Source: Alkalihalobacillus alcalophilus ATCC 27647 = CGMCC 1.3604
Lineage (GTDB): Bacteria; Bacillota; Bacilli; Bacillales; Bacillaceae_D
Direction of reading: 5' to 3'
NCBI RefSeq assembly: GCF_000292245.2
Contig: NZ_ALPT02000002.1
Location: forward strand, 1-64,000
DNA length: 64,000 nt
Positions 34,949 to 44,388 of the stretch are shown here, piece by piece. The stretch's first letter is position 1, and each line of letters starts with the position of its first letter. The notes under the pieces were generated by a model. The model did not search any database, was not told the DNA's origin, and saw only the letters and a program-made list of their open reading frames with translations. Made by a program: the position numbers and the translations under genes.

Positions 34949-36835
34949 ATGAAAATCTCTGATCTATTAAAAAAAGACACTATGATTCTTAACCTTTCCT
35001 CCTCCTCAAAAGAAGAAGTTCTAGATGAATTAATCGTCAAACTTGATGAGGCCGGAAGATTAAACGATCGAACAAAATATAAAGAAGCGATTCTTACTCG
35101 TGAACAACAAAGTACAACAGGTTTAGGTGAAGGCATCGCAATCCCTCACGCCAAAACCGCTGCGGTCAAAACTCCAGCTATTGCGTTTGGTCGCTCAACA
35201 TCTGGTATTGATTTTGAAGCACTTGATGGACAACCAAGCCATTTATTCTTTATGATTGCGGCATCAGAAGGAGCTAATAATGAACATTTAGCTACTCTAT
35301 CAAAATTATCTACTTTTTTAATGGATGAAAACTTCCGTAAAAACTTACTAGAGGCTGAATCATTAGAAGATATTATCGCAACAATTGATAATAAAGAGGC
35401 TGAAGAGGAAAAAATTGAACATGAGGAAGAAAATGCAAGCGTTTCCGAAGATTCTGAAAAGTTTTTATTAGGTGTAACAGGCTGTCCTACTGGAATTGCT
35501 CACACTTATATGGCCGCCGATGCCCTAAAAAAAGAAGCACAGGAACGCGGTTATAAAATTAAAGTTGAAACAAATGGCTCTGGTGGAGTAAAAGGGAAAC
35601 TGACCGCAGAAGACATCGAACGAGCAGACGGAATTATTGTTGCCGCTGATACAAAAGTCGATATGGATCGCTTTGACGGCAAACGTATTGTCATCGCTCC
35701 TGTTGCTGATGGTGTTCGTAAACCAGGTCTCCTCATTGACCGTGCCCTTTCTGGCGAAGAGCCAGCTTATCGTGGAAGTGGTAATCAATCAGATAATGCT
35801 GATACCAATGCGAATAAAAACTCTGTTGGAGCAAGTATTTATAAACATCTCATGAACGGTGTTTCCAACATGTTACCATTTGTTATCGGTGGTGGTATTT
35901 TAATTGCTTTAAGTTTTGTCTTTGAAACTGTCTTTGGTAAGGATAATTTCATTCGTGAACTTCTTATGACCATTGGTAGTGAGAATGCCTTTGCCCTCTT
36001 TATTCCAGTTCTTGCTGCCTTTATTGCGATGAGTATCGCTGACCGTCCAGGATTTGCTCCAGGTTTAATTGCTGGTTATATGGCATTCAATAATGACGCA
36101 GGATTTTTAGGTGGATTAATTGCTGGTTTCTTAGCTGGTTATATCGCTTTACTCGTGCGCAGATTATTATCACAAATGCCGCAAGCATTAGAAGGACTTA
36201 GAACGATTCTGTTTACACCAATACTCAATATTTTAATCACGGGTAGCATCATGTTTTTCTTAGTTGCCCCCCTTGCCTCTATCAATTTAGGCTTACAAAA
36301 CTGGCTTGGTAATTTAGGAACAGGAAACATGGTCATTTTAGGAATTGTCCTTGGAGCAATGATGGCAATTGACATGGGAGGTCCGATTAACAAAGCAGCT
36401 TATACTTTTGGGATTGCGATGTTAGACGCTGGAAACCTTGGTCCACAAGCTGCGGTAATGGCTGCTGGAATGGTTCCACCACTAGGTATAGCGATTGCGA
36501 CAACCTTTTGGAAACATAAATTTACAAAACAACAACGCGAGTCTGGTCGTACAAACTACATTCTCGGTGCATCCTTTATTACAGAAGGGGCAATTCCATT
36601 TGCTGCTGCCGATCCAGTCCGTGTCATTTCAGCTAGTGTAATTGGTGCTGCGGTTGCCGGTGGGTTAACAGGCCTATTCCAAATTGCCTTACCTGCCCCA
36701 CACGGAGGAATCTTTACGATGTTCCTCGTGAACGGCTCCTCTTTCTCCTATATCGGACTATATGCCTTAGCCATTCTTATTGGTTCTGTTATCACCGGAG
36801 TCATTTATGGCATTATAAAAAAACCAATTTCATAA
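34949..36835 (+). CDS. fruA: Fructose PTS permease FruA, EIIA-EIIB-EIIC fusion
   Basis: 628 aa in the order EIIA (1 to about 145, His in IAIPHAKT), acidic linker, EIIB (about 170-270, phospho-Cys in LGVTGCPTGIAHTYMA) and EIIC (about 290-628, eight or more membrane segments). It imports fructose and phosphorylates it at C1 using phosphate from HPr. Ribosome site AAAGGGG before the ATG. Followed directly by a strong terminator. Confidence 0.96.
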   Translation: MKISDLLKKDTMILNLSSSSKEEVLDELIVKLDEAGRLNDRTKYKEAILTREQQSTTGLGEGIAIPHAKTAAVKTPAIAFGRSTSGIDFEALDGQPSHLFFMIAASEGANNEHLATLSKLSTFLMDENFRKNLLEAESLEDIIATIDNKEAEEEKIEHEEENASVSEDSEKFLLGVTGCPTGIAHTYMAADALKKEAQERGYKIKVETNGSGGVKGKLTAEDIERADGIIVAADTKVDMDRFDGKRIVIAPVADGVRKPGLLIDRALSGEEPAYRGSGNQSDNADTNANKNSVGASIYKHLMNGVSNMLPFVIGGGILIALSFVFETVFGKDNFIRELLMTIGSENAFALFIPVLAAFIAMSIADRPGFAPGLIAGYMAFNNDAGFLGGLIAGFLAGYIALLVRRLLSQMPQALEGLRTILFTPILNILITGSIMFFLVAPLASINLGLQNWLGNLGTGNMVILGIVLGAMMAIDMGGPINKAAYTFGIAMLDAGNLGPQAAVMAAGMVPPLGIAIATTFWKHKFTKQQRESGRTNYILGASFITEGAIPFAAADPVRVISASVIGAAVAGGLTGLFQIALPAPHGGIFTMFLVNGSSFSYIGLYALAILIGSVITGVIYGIIKKPIS

Positions 36836-36854
36836 ATCGATCGAAGTTAACTAG

Positions 36855-36902
36855 AAAAAAGGTAGATGTGCGTTATTTTACTCGTGCATCTACCTTTTTT
36901 TT
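36855..36902 (+). terminator. Terminator after fruA
   Basis: Stem AAAAAAGGTAGATG/CATCTACCTTTTTT with a bulged extension, followed by eight Ts. Family B repeats begin right after it. Confidence 0.9.
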
Positions 36903-36921
36903 CGATCCCTAATTTTGTCTT

Positions 36922-37212
36922 GTGGCTGGTTTCATTACTTATTATCGTTTTTTTGCACCCTAATTTCGCCATCACACTGATTTCATTACCTATCACAGCT
37001 TTTTCGCACTCTAATTTTGATATCCCCCAACTTTCATTACCTATCACAGCTTTTTCGCACTCTAATTTTGATATCCCCCAACTTTCATTACCTATCACAG
37101 CTTTTTCGCACACTAATCTCAACATCCCCCAACTTTCATTACCTATCACAACTTTTTCGCACTCTAATCTCCTCATTCCCGAACTTTCATTACCAATCCC
37201 GCTCTTAGACTT
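36922..37212. repeat. Family B tandem repeat, 51-bp unit, about 6 copies
   Basis: TTCATTAC recurs at 36931, 36982, 37033, 37084, 37135 and 37186, exactly 51 bp apart. Each unit also has TTTTTCGCACTCTAAT. Because 51 is divisible by three, both strands stay open here, but no ribosome site was found, so I treat it as non-coding. Confidence 0.92.
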
Positions 37213-37352
37213 CCGACTCTCCTGCTCCCTTTATTCTTCTAGCTAAATTAACCATTTGAATCTACTCGCTTTAGTGTTACAATTTTAATCGCGTGTGTGT
37301 AAAGAGGGTCTTTACATGCCGAAAAATTAATATTGATGTAGGTGAAGTTAAA

Positions 37353-37964
37353 ATGGTTTGGGAAACACTTAATATTATTGGAACAATTGCCTTTGCCATT
37401 AGTGGTGCAATCGTCGCCATTGAAGAAAAATATGATATTCTCGGTGTTTTAGTTTTAGGTTTTGTTACAGCTTTTGGTGGAGGTGCCATTCGAAATTTGT
37501 TAATAGGAGCTCCCGTTTCCCTCCTTTGGGATCAGGCACTACTATTTAGTTTAGCCCTTGTCACCATTATTATTGTGTTCTTATTAAAAGACGTATGGAT
37601 CAATTATTTAAAACGGGTGATTATTTTTGATGCCATGGGCCTAGCAGCGTTTGCAATACAAGGAGCCATGCTTGCAAATGAAAATGGCTTACCATTAGTG
37701 GCAGTTGCAACGGCAGCGGTTTTAACCGGCTCAGGTGGAGGAATGGTCCGAGATGTATTAGCTGGAAGAAAACCAGTTATTTTCAGAGACGAAATTTATG
37801 CATTATGGGCGATGCTCGCTGGATTAGTTATCGGTTTAGGGCTCATAACGGCACCATTTATGTTCTACACTCTCTTTGTTATTATCGTCGTCTTGAGAAT
37901 GTTATCGGTACGATTTAACTGGACATTACCTAAATACAGTGATGTTCAGAAAATTTATAAATAG
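37353..37964 (+). CDS. UPF0126/TRIC-type membrane protein (YvgT/YicG-like)
   Basis: 203 aa, seven predicted membrane segments in two repeated UPF0126 halves, with GGGAIRNLLIG in the first half and GSGGGMVRDVLAGRKP in the second. Bacterial homologues of trimeric intracellular cation channels share this Gly-rich signature; the physiological role is not settled. Start set at 37353 (MVWETLNI), where GGTGAAG lies just upstream, instead of 37293. Confidence 0.85.
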   Translation: MVWETLNIIGTIAFAISGAIVAIEEKYDILGVLVLGFVTAFGGGAIRNLLIGAPVSLLWDQALLFSLALVTIIIVFLLKDVWINYLKRVIIFDAMGLAAFAIQGAMLANENGLPLVAVATAAVLTGSGGGMVRDVLAGRKPVIFRDEIYALWAMLAGLVIGLGLITAPFMFYTLFVIIVVLRMLSVRFNWTLPKYSDVQKIYK

Positions 37965-38142
37965 AAGCGAGTATAACCCTTAGAGTCGTATGATGCGGTT
38001 CTGGGGGTTATTTTTTGGTTAGAGCAGAGTATTTTCCAACGCTCTCTAACTAGTGAGAATAATTATTCCTTTTTTACATAAATGCATTTGCTGTTAAATC
38101 ATTTAATTTGCTATACTTTTGAAGATGAAAAAGGAAAAATAG

Positions 38143-39939
38143 GTGATGAAATTGTTTGAATTATTGCTCTTAATGTTGGAGAGACTTGGTTTGATTGTTA
38201 TGCTCGCCTTTATTGCCACTAGGCTACGCTTTTTTAAAGATATGATTTATTCGTCTCAGCTTACAGGGAAGCAGCAAATAACAGCTATTCTATTTTTTAG
38301 CCTTTTCGGGATTATCGGCACGTATTCAGGGGTCACTTTCCGTTCTGAATCATTAGAATTAAACCGCTTCCTCATTAGCTTATCTGATGATGAGGCGATC
38401 GCTAATTTCCGTGTCATCGGGGTCACTTTAGCTGGGTTATTCGGTGGTTACAAAGTGGGAATTGGAGCTGGACTCATTGCCGGTGGACACCGGATGTTAC
38501 TCGGTGGGTTTACTGGGTTCGCCTGCGGTGTAGCAACAATACTAGCTGGAGCTTTATCTGCTTATTATTCAAAAAAGAATCCAAAAGTACTCTCCCAGCC
38601 GAAAATAATCTTTTTTCTTGGTGCATTTGCCGAAACCGTGCAGATGATTTTGATTGTTTTATTAGCTCGCCCGACATCACAGGCACTCGATTTAGTCCAA
38701 ACCATTGGAATACCGATGATTGTCGCCAATGGATTAGGATGTATGCTCTTTCTTTTAATCATCCGAAACGTACAAAAAGCCGAACATAAAATGGGAGCGT
38801 TACAAGCACAAAAAAGCTTACGAATCGCTGAACAAACTTTAACCTTTTTAAAACGAGGATTAAATACTGAATCAGCCTCAGAAGTTTGTAACATTCTTTA
38901 CAAGGAATTAAATGTCGCCGGGGTAGCGATGACTAACCAAAAATCGATTCTTGCCCACATTGGTTTAGCAAATGATCATCATATTGCCAACATCCCGATT
39001 CAAACACAAATTACTTGGGAAGCGATAAAACGAAAAGAAATGGTGATTGCTAACGACAAAAGTATTCATTGTAATCAACCAGATTGTCCTTTAGGAGCAG
39101 CTGTAATCGCCCCTTTAACTATCCGGAATGAGGTTGTTGGTACCTTAAAATTTTATTTTCACTCCGAAAAAGAAATTACGCCACTTGAGACGGAAATGTT
39201 AGCTGGCTTAACGAATTTGTTAAGCAGTCAGTTAGAACTAGCAGAAGCGGATCGCTCTTATCAATTAGCAAAAGAAGCGGAAATTAATGCCCTCCAGGCT
39301 CAAATAAGTCCACATTTTCTTTTTAATACACTAAACACGATTATTTCATTAATACGGATGGATCCGGATAAAGCACGAAAAATGCTTCATAATTTATCTC
39401 AGTTTTTACGGCAAAATGTGTCATCAACTACAACGAGCCTACATTCCGTCGAGGATGAACTAAAACATATTCAATCTTATTTATCAATTGAAGAAACTAG
39501 GTTTGAAGAACGATTTTTCATTTCTTATCACATTGATAAACATTGTTTACATACAGCCATTCCTCCTCTCACACTTCAGCCGATCGTAGAAAACGCCGTG
39601 AAGCATGGTTTTAAAGATAAAGAGGGCCATTGTCATTTAACGATATCGATCAAGGAGCAAAATGCGACCGTTCTGCTTTCTGTCACAGATAACGGACAAG
39701 GTTTTGACACGGAAGAAATGGATTGGCTCGGAAAAAAGATGGCTCCTTCTACTTCTGGGACTGGAATTGGTCTTTATAATATTAACAAACGTTTACAAAT
39801 GAAATTCGGGTCCGAATCAGCTTTACGAATTAAATCAAAAATAAATGAAGGAACAACTATTTATTTTACAATCCCCAAAATGAGTAAAAAGGAGACAAAC
39901 GATGAACCAACGACCGATTCGAACACTGATCGTCGATGA
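38143..39939 (+). CDS. LytS/BtsS-type sensor histidine kinase
   Basis: 598 aa. N-terminal 5TM-5TMR_LYT membrane domain (about 1-210), a GAF domain (about 225-360, with Cys pair HCNQPDC), then His_kinase: phospho-His about 390 in LQAQISPHFLFNTLN, and an ATPase domain (IVENAVKHGF, then GTGIGLYNINKRL). The first codon is GTG or the next-codon ATG. It pairs with the LytTR regulator overlapping its end and is followed by a CstA-family transporter gene, as in BtsSR-BtsT of enterobacteria, where the signal is pyruvate. Confidence 0.92.
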   Translation: MMKLFELLLLMLERLGLIVMLAFIATRLRFFKDMIYSSQLTGKQQITAILFFSLFGIIGTYSGVTFRSESLELNRFLISLSDDEAIANFRVIGVTLAGLFGGYKVGIGAGLIAGGHRMLLGGFTGFACGVATILAGALSAYYSKKNPKVLSQPKIIFFLGAFAETVQMILIVLLARPTSQALDLVQTIGIPMIVANGLGCMLFLLIIRNVQKAEHKMGALQAQKSLRIAEQTLTFLKRGLNTESASEVCNILYKELNVAGVAMTNQKSILAHIGLANDHHIANIPIQTQITWEAIKRKEMVIANDKSIHCNQPDCPLGAAVIAPLTIRNEVVGTLKFYFHSEKEITPLETEMLAGLTNLLSSQLELAEADRSYQLAKEAEINALQAQISPHFLFNTLNTIISLIRMDPDKARKMLHNLSQFLRQNVSSTTTSLHSVEDELKHIQSYLSIEETRFEERFFISYHIDKHCLHTAIPPLTLQPIVENAVKHGFKDKEGHCHLTISIKEQNATVLLSVTDNGQGFDTEEMDWLGKKMAPSTSGTGIGLYNINKRLQMKFGSESALRIKSKINEGTTIYFTIPKMSKKETNDEPTTDSNTDRR

Positions 39940-40642
39940 TGAAAAGTATAGCCGTGAAGAACTGATCTTTTTATTACAAGCTTATTCAGAAATTGAAATC
40001 ATCGGCCAAGCTACGACAGGTCACGAAGCTGTTGCCAAAATCATAGAATTACAGCCTGAACTTCTCTTTCTTGATATCGAGATGCCTGGCATGACTGGTA
40101 CAGAGGTTGCTTCTGTCTTAAAAGAAATGCAAAGTCCTCCTTATGTGATTTTTGCGACTGCCTATCCCCAATTTGCGGTTGAAGCCTTTCAAGTTCAGGC
40201 AAAAGGATATTTATTAAAACCGATCGATGAATCACAACTCACTGAAACGATTGAACATATCAAAACGTTAAAATTAAGCACGACTGGACAGCAAGAAACA
40301 ACAGAGATTAGTCAAGGCAAATTAGCCGTGGAAACGGAAGGCTCCATTATTTTTCTCGCACCAGAACAAATTCAGTTTGTTTATCGTGATGATAAAAATA
40401 CCAAAGTCGTAACAAGCGATCATTCCTATGAAACGAAAATGACTTTAAAGGAATTAGAAGCACGGTTAACCCCTTTTTCCTTTTTCCGCGTCCATAAAAG
40501 TTATCTTGTCAACACTTCTTATATAACGGGAATGAACCCATGGTTTAATGGTGCTTATCAACTTCATTTAAGCGGCTCAACAGAACAAATCCCTGTCAGC
40601 CGAAATTATGTAAAACCGTTAAGAGCGAAAATTGAATTATAA
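39902..40642 (+). CDS. LytTR-type response regulator (LytT/BtsR-like)
   Basis: 246 aa. Receiver domain with phospho-acceptor D58 (LLFLDIEMPGMTG) and Lys in AKGYLLKPID, then a C-terminal LytTR DNA-binding domain (about 140-246, IQFVYRDDKNTKVV, FFRVHKSYLVN). Start codon overlaps the end of the kinase gene, preceded by AAGGAG. Its likely sites are the three direct repeats at 41039-41089 upstream of the cstA-like gene. Confidence 0.93.
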   Translation: MNQRPIRTLIVDDEKYSREELIFLLQAYSEIEIIGQATTGHEAVAKIIELQPELLFLDIEMPGMTGTEVASVLKEMQSPPYVIFATAYPQFAVEAFQVQAKGYLLKPIDESQLTETIEHIKTLKLSTTGQQETTEISQGKLAVETEGSIIFLAPEQIQFVYRDDKNTKVVTSDHSYETKMTLKELEARLTPFSFFRVHKSYLVNTSYITGMNPWFNGAYQLHLSGSTEQIPVSRNYVKPLRAKIEL

Positions 40643-40653
40643 ATACTAAACCT

Positions 40654-40706
40654 AAAATAGCTCGATTTTGACTTTTTATTGTAGTCATAATTCGAGCTAT
40701 TTTTTG
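40654..40706 (+). terminator. Terminator after the LytT-like gene
   Basis: 12-bp stem AAAATAGCTCGA/TCGAGCTATTTT with long loop, then Ts. Separates the two-component genes from the cstA-like gene, which therefore needs its own promoter. Confidence 0.85.
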
Positions 40707-40710
40707 TTCC

Positions 40711-41019
40711 TTAACTCGACAAGTGCCAATGTACTTGTCGAACTAAATTGCTCCAGCATTCATTTGGATCTCTATGGTTCCCTTTGCGGCTCTGATTCGA
40801 TTGCTTTTGGAATCATTCGGGCACTATGATTCCCTTTGCACCCCTGATTCCAGCACTTTTGACTTTGACTTCATTAATACCCTATGATTCCCTTTACAGC
40901 TCTTACTCATATGCTTTTGGAATCAGAACCCTCCTATGATTCCTTTTCTAACTCTTTTTCAACAGCTTCGGGCTGTATTGGGGCTCTTTTTCGACAATCA
41001 CAGGCACTTGTCGAGTTAA
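40711..41019. repeat. Family C repeats bracketed by a 17-bp inverted repeat
   Basis: TTAACTCGACAAGTGCC (40711-40727) and its exact reverse complement (41003-41019) flank 3-4 units beginning ATGATTCCCTTT, with TTCCC at 40778, 40830, 40888 and 40940. Within a unit GATTCC and GGAATC can pair. The left arm also forms a 9-bp local hairpin (40716-40724/40733-40741). No ORF seen. Confidence 0.8.
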
Positions 41020-41038
41020 TTGCCGAACTTTAATTGTG

Positions 41039-41089
41039 CATCTTAATTTAAGATATTGACATCTTAATCTCATTATTTTGCATCTTGTC
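41039..41089 (+). promoter_or_regulatory. LytTR operator: three direct repeats at 21-bp spacing
   Basis: CATCTTAAT at 41039-41047, CATCTTAAT at 41060-41068 and CATCTTGTC at 41081-41089, each start 21 bp from the last (two helical turns). LytTR regulators bind such phased direct repeats. They precede the CstA-like gene by about 80 bases. Confidence 0.7.
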
Positions 41090-41090
41090 A

Positions 41091-41104
41091 CGAAAACGCT
41101 CACA
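41091..41104 (+). promoter_or_regulatory. Candidate CcpA site (cre) at the cstA-like promoter
   Basis: CGAAAACGCTCACA fits TGNAANCGNTNNCA with one mismatch. It sits directly after the third LytTR repeat, where CcpA could block activation when preferred carbon is present. Confidence 0.55.
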
Positions 41105-41168
41105 AATGTGAAGGTTTTATGTACACTTGGTCTATGAAAACGCATACGAAAGATTAGGAGGAACAAAT

Positions 41169-42623
41169 ATGATTACTTTTTTAGTGAGTATTGCACTTTT
41201 AATTATAGGTTATTTTACTTACGGAAAAATTGTAGAGAAGATTTTTCAACCAAAGCAAGAGCGTGTGACACCTGCTTATACTAAAGGTGATGGTGTTGAC
41301 TACTTACCGATGCATAAAAACAAAAATTTACTAATCCAATTAATTAGTATCGCTGGTGTTGGACCAATCTTCGGACCGATTATGGGAGCATTATACGGGC
41401 CGGTTGCCTTCATTTGGATTGTACTAGGCTGTATTTTCGCTGGGGCGGTTCACGATTACTTAACAGGTATGATTTCAATTCGTAATGGTGGAGCTCACTT
41501 ACCTGAGCTTGCGGGTCGTTTCTTAGGAAAAGCTATGAAGCATGTCGTAAACGCCTTTTCCATTTTATTACTACTATTAGTAGGTACAGTATTCGTTGCA
41601 TCACCAGCTGGCCTATTATACGACTTAACGAATGGTGTTATCCCTGTCATTGTATTCGTCGTACTTATCTTCATTTATTTCTTATTAGCAACAATTTTAC
41701 CGATTAACAAAATTATCGGTACGATTTACCCTTATTTAGGAGCTATCTTATTAGTAAGTACAGTTGGTGTTGGTGGTGCTCTTGTTGTAACAGGTGCTCC
41801 AATTCCCGAGTTATCATTTACCAATACACATCCAGCGGGAGCTGCTATCTTCCCACTATTATTCTTAACGATTTCTTGTGGTGCCTTATCTGGTTTCCAC
41901 GCGACACAATCACCAATCATTTCGCGTACAACCCAAAATGAACGTCAAGGTCGTCGTATCTTCTTTGGAGCAATGATCGCTGAAGGGATTATCGCCATGA
42001 TTTGGGCAGCAGCAGCCATGAGTCTTTTTGATGGACCGGTTACGTTAAGTGAGTTGATTAACACAATTGGTACAGGTGGTATCGTAAATGAAGTATCGAC
42101 TATGCTACTTGGTTCTATTTTTGGTACAATTGCCGTAATTGGTATCATCTTATTACCGATTACATCTGGTGATACAGCATTCCGTAGTGCACGTATGATT
42201 ATTGCCGATTATATTAAAGTACCTCAAAAGAAAATCATGAATCGTATGTTAATTGCTGCACCATTATTTATTACGTCAATCATTTTAACAACTGTTGACT
42301 TTACAATGCTTTGGCAGTACTTTAACTGGGCTAACCAATCGACGGCTGTTATTGCCCTTTGGATTGGAGCGATGTTCTTATATATTGCCAAACGTAATTA
42401 CTGGATTGCCATATTCCCAGCATGGTTTATGACAATGACAGCATCTACTTATATTGCCAATGCACCAATCGGCTTTAATTTACCAATGAATGTTTCACTT
42501 GTTTTTGGTGGTATCTTTACGGTACTAATCACATTCTTTTTCTTTAAATTTGCTGCGAGAAACCGTAAAAACAATATCCCAATCGAAGACGATGTTTCTG
42601 ATTGGAAACCTGATGTCGCTTAA
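41169..42623 (+). CDS. CstA-family peptide/pyruvate transporter (BtsT-like)
   Basis: 484 aa with many membrane segments and CstA-family motifs (IAGVGPIFGPIMGALYGP, GAVHDYLTGM, SGFHATQSPIISRTTQNE, ITSGDTAFRSARMI). Relatives CstA and BtsT import peptides or pyruvate with protons; with a LytS/LytT pair upstream, pyruvate is the more likely substrate here. Start chosen at 41169, preceded by TAGGAGG; the ORF extends to 41127 in frame without support. Upstream lie the phased repeats and a cre-like site. Confidence 0.88.
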   Translation: MITFLVSIALLIIGYFTYGKIVEKIFQPKQERVTPAYTKGDGVDYLPMHKNKNLLIQLISIAGVGPIFGPIMGALYGPVAFIWIVLGCIFAGAVHDYLTGMISIRNGGAHLPELAGRFLGKAMKHVVNAFSILLLLLVGTVFVASPAGLLYDLTNGVIPVIVFVVLIFIYFLLATILPINKIIGTIYPYLGAILLVSTVGVGGALVVTGAPIPELSFTNTHPAGAAIFPLLFLTISCGALSGFHATQSPIISRTTQNERQGRRIFFGAMIAEGIIAMIWAAAAMSLFDGPVTLSELINTIGTGGIVNEVSTMLLGSIFGTIAVIGIILLPITSGDTAFRSARMIIADYIKVPQKKIMNRMLIAAPLFITSIILTTVDFTMLWQYFNWANQSTAVIALWIGAMFLYIAKRNYWIAIFPAWFMTMTASTYIANAPIGFNLPMNVSLVFGGIFTVLITFFFFKFAARNRKNNIPIEDDVSDWKPDVA

Positions 42624-42642
42624 TAAATGAACCTAATATCTA

Positions 42643-42686
42643 ACAGCTCGGTACGAAATAATTTTCGCATACCGGGCTGTTTTTTC
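42643..42686 (+). terminator. Terminator after the cstA-like gene
   Basis: Imperfect stem ACAGCTCGGTACG pairing with CGCATACCGGGCTGT, followed by a T-run. Confidence 0.8.
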
Positions 42687-42816
42687 TATAAGCTCACCTA
42701 GCTCATTAAGACGGGACGATACTTTCTAAAAAAACGAAACACGTCACTTTAGCAAATGCATATGATGAATGTAGGTTCATTTGTCCATTAAAGTTGTTCC
42801 AAGAGGTGATTGATTT

Positions 42817-43263
42817 ATGAAGCAACCCAAAAACAAGCAGAGCATAAAAGCCAAAAGAATTTATGATTGGACTCGTAAAGATATTATGTTAGAATATCGT
42901 ATTTCCGGCCACCCTTTGCCCCCTTCCAAGAGCACAAAACCAAATAATCTTATTTATTATGCGATTGCCAGAGAAAATCAGTTTACATTCACTGATTCCG
43001 ATAGATTAACAGAATATGAGAGCTCAAAAATTATCTCTCCAAAAGATTCCATGGTGGTCAATTTATTTATAAACGGAATTTTACAACCACCGATTTTATA
43101 TAAGGTAGAAGCAGGGAAATTAACTCTTTTAAGCACAGATGCCCCACTACAAGGAAACCTAATCATCCTGCAATTTATTTGCTTTTTATCGGGATTTCCT
43201 TTATCTATTAAGTTTCAAAATCAACCGTTCCTTCCGGGCTGTAATTCATCACTCTCACAATAA
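42817..43263 (+). CDS. DUF4183-like protein, C-terminus probably altered
   Basis: 148 aa. The core (MVVNLFINGILQPPILYKVEAG, then PLQGNLIILQFI) resembles DUF4183 proteins, small beta-rich proteins of spore formers with unknown function. A ribosome site AGAGGTG precedes 42817. The last 38 or so residues (CFLSGFPLSIKFQ...) lie antisense over the end of a decayed DUF4183 gene on the other strand, so the natural stop was probably lost and the tail is readthrough. Confidence 0.65.
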   Translation: MKQPKNKQSIKAKRIYDWTRKDIMLEYRISGHPLPPSKSTKPNNLIYYAIARENQFTFTDSDRLTEYESSKIISPKDSMVVNLFINGILQPPILYKVEAGKLTLLSTDAPLQGNLIILQFICFLSGFPLSIKFQNQPFLPGCNSSLSQ

Positions 43264-43614
43264 TAGACGTTCCAGCTAAAATACCTTCCTCTTCCCCTGT
43301 AGGCAGTGTGATCGTTAAACTACCTGGATCTGGTCTTCCTCAACATCTTCCTCTGGAGTATAAGAATAAATCTCTCCAATCTGTAAAACTCAATTAATAT
43401 AAACTTCAACATAACTATTCCCTTCATTTAATTCAGGAAACGCAGTAACAGTCCCTCCATCATTACCAAAAAAATCGGTAGCAGCAATTGTTACAGTATC
43501 TTCTGGTGCAACAGGAGTCGCTGTAACATAAAAGAATTGGTCCAACACGGGATCTACTTCAACAGCGACCGTACCAGATATATTAATTTTCATAAGTTGA
43601 AGTGCCATTTCCAT
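43208..43614 (-). pseudogene. Decayed DUF4183 gene
   Basis: The first 74 codons are open (MEMALQLMKINISGTVAVEVDP...YVEVYIN), then TGA stands where a glycine of the expected N-G-V-L-Q motif should be. Reading on gives VLQIGEIYSYTPEED. A shift to another frame then gives DPGSLTITLPTGEEEGI, LAGTSIIVRVMNYSPEGTV and a stop at 43208. So one nonsense change and one frameshift. A good ribosome site (GAAAGGAGGAATGGAA) precedes the start. Convergent with, and overlapping, the intact-looking DUF4183 ORF. Confidence 0.75.
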
Positions 43615-43791
43615 TCCTCCTTTCTCCTAATACTTTATATAGTTTATGTTTCACAATTCACAATCGTATAGTCAGTTTCTAGATACTATTTACCCTTTTC
43701 TATTATATTTAAGTAAAAAAAGACCATTGGAAGATTTAACTCCAACAGTCTCAACTCTATTAAACTAATATTAACCACAACACCATCGTTA

Positions 43792-44292
43792 CTATAAACC
43801 AGCAGCTGCAATCGGTCCTGGTGTTGGTGGAACTAATGTGTGTGTGGCATACAAACCCGTTGCTAATACGACCGACATTGAGGCCATTGCGACTTTTGCT
43901 CGTTTTGCTAACGCTTTCCTTAAACTATTTAAAATAATAAAACCGGAGTCACAAAAGACTGGAATCGAAACGATAAATCCAATAATACTCATTGCAAGCT
44001 GTGGATGATTCGGTCCAATTACACGTAACACAACCTCTGCCATTCTGTAAGCGGCTCCTGCTTTTTCTAAAATAACCCCAATGATCGTACCAAAAACGAT
44101 TACAAGTCCAATGCTAGTCATTAGACTACCTAATCCACCATTAATGCTTTCAATAATTAAATCAAAAGACATCCCCGAAGCAAAGGCAACAAATAATGTC
44201 CCTATTAATAATGACAGAAACGGATGAATTTTAAACTTACTCGTTGCTACTACAATTAGTAATACCCCTAAAGCAATAATTAAAAATAACAT
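43792..44292 (-). pseudogene. Truncated GntP-family gluconate/glycerate permease
   Basis: 166 aa, only the N-terminal third of a GntP permease (usual length about 420-450 aa). It has normal family sequence (MTSIGLVIVFGTIIGVILEKAGAA, IPVFCDSGFIIL, THTLVPPTPGPIAAAG), then stops at once, with no remaining segments downstream before the DUF4183 remnants. It follows glycerate kinase, with which a glycerate importer would be expected to work. Confidence 0.85.
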
Positions 44293-44388
44293 TGATAATA
44301 CCTCCCCTTCATGATGCAGCGAAGCCCTTTTGCTTAGTAGCGGCGAAGCTCGGTTTTTCTTGAGCTTCTAAATGGCGTAGTAGGTTGT

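Noticed and set aside
36847..37246. Overlapping repeat ORFs on both strands (126 and 109 codons)
   Set aside because: Both arise from open 51-bp units; related arrays at 46 and 54 kb have stops in the minus frame, so no protein is conserved.
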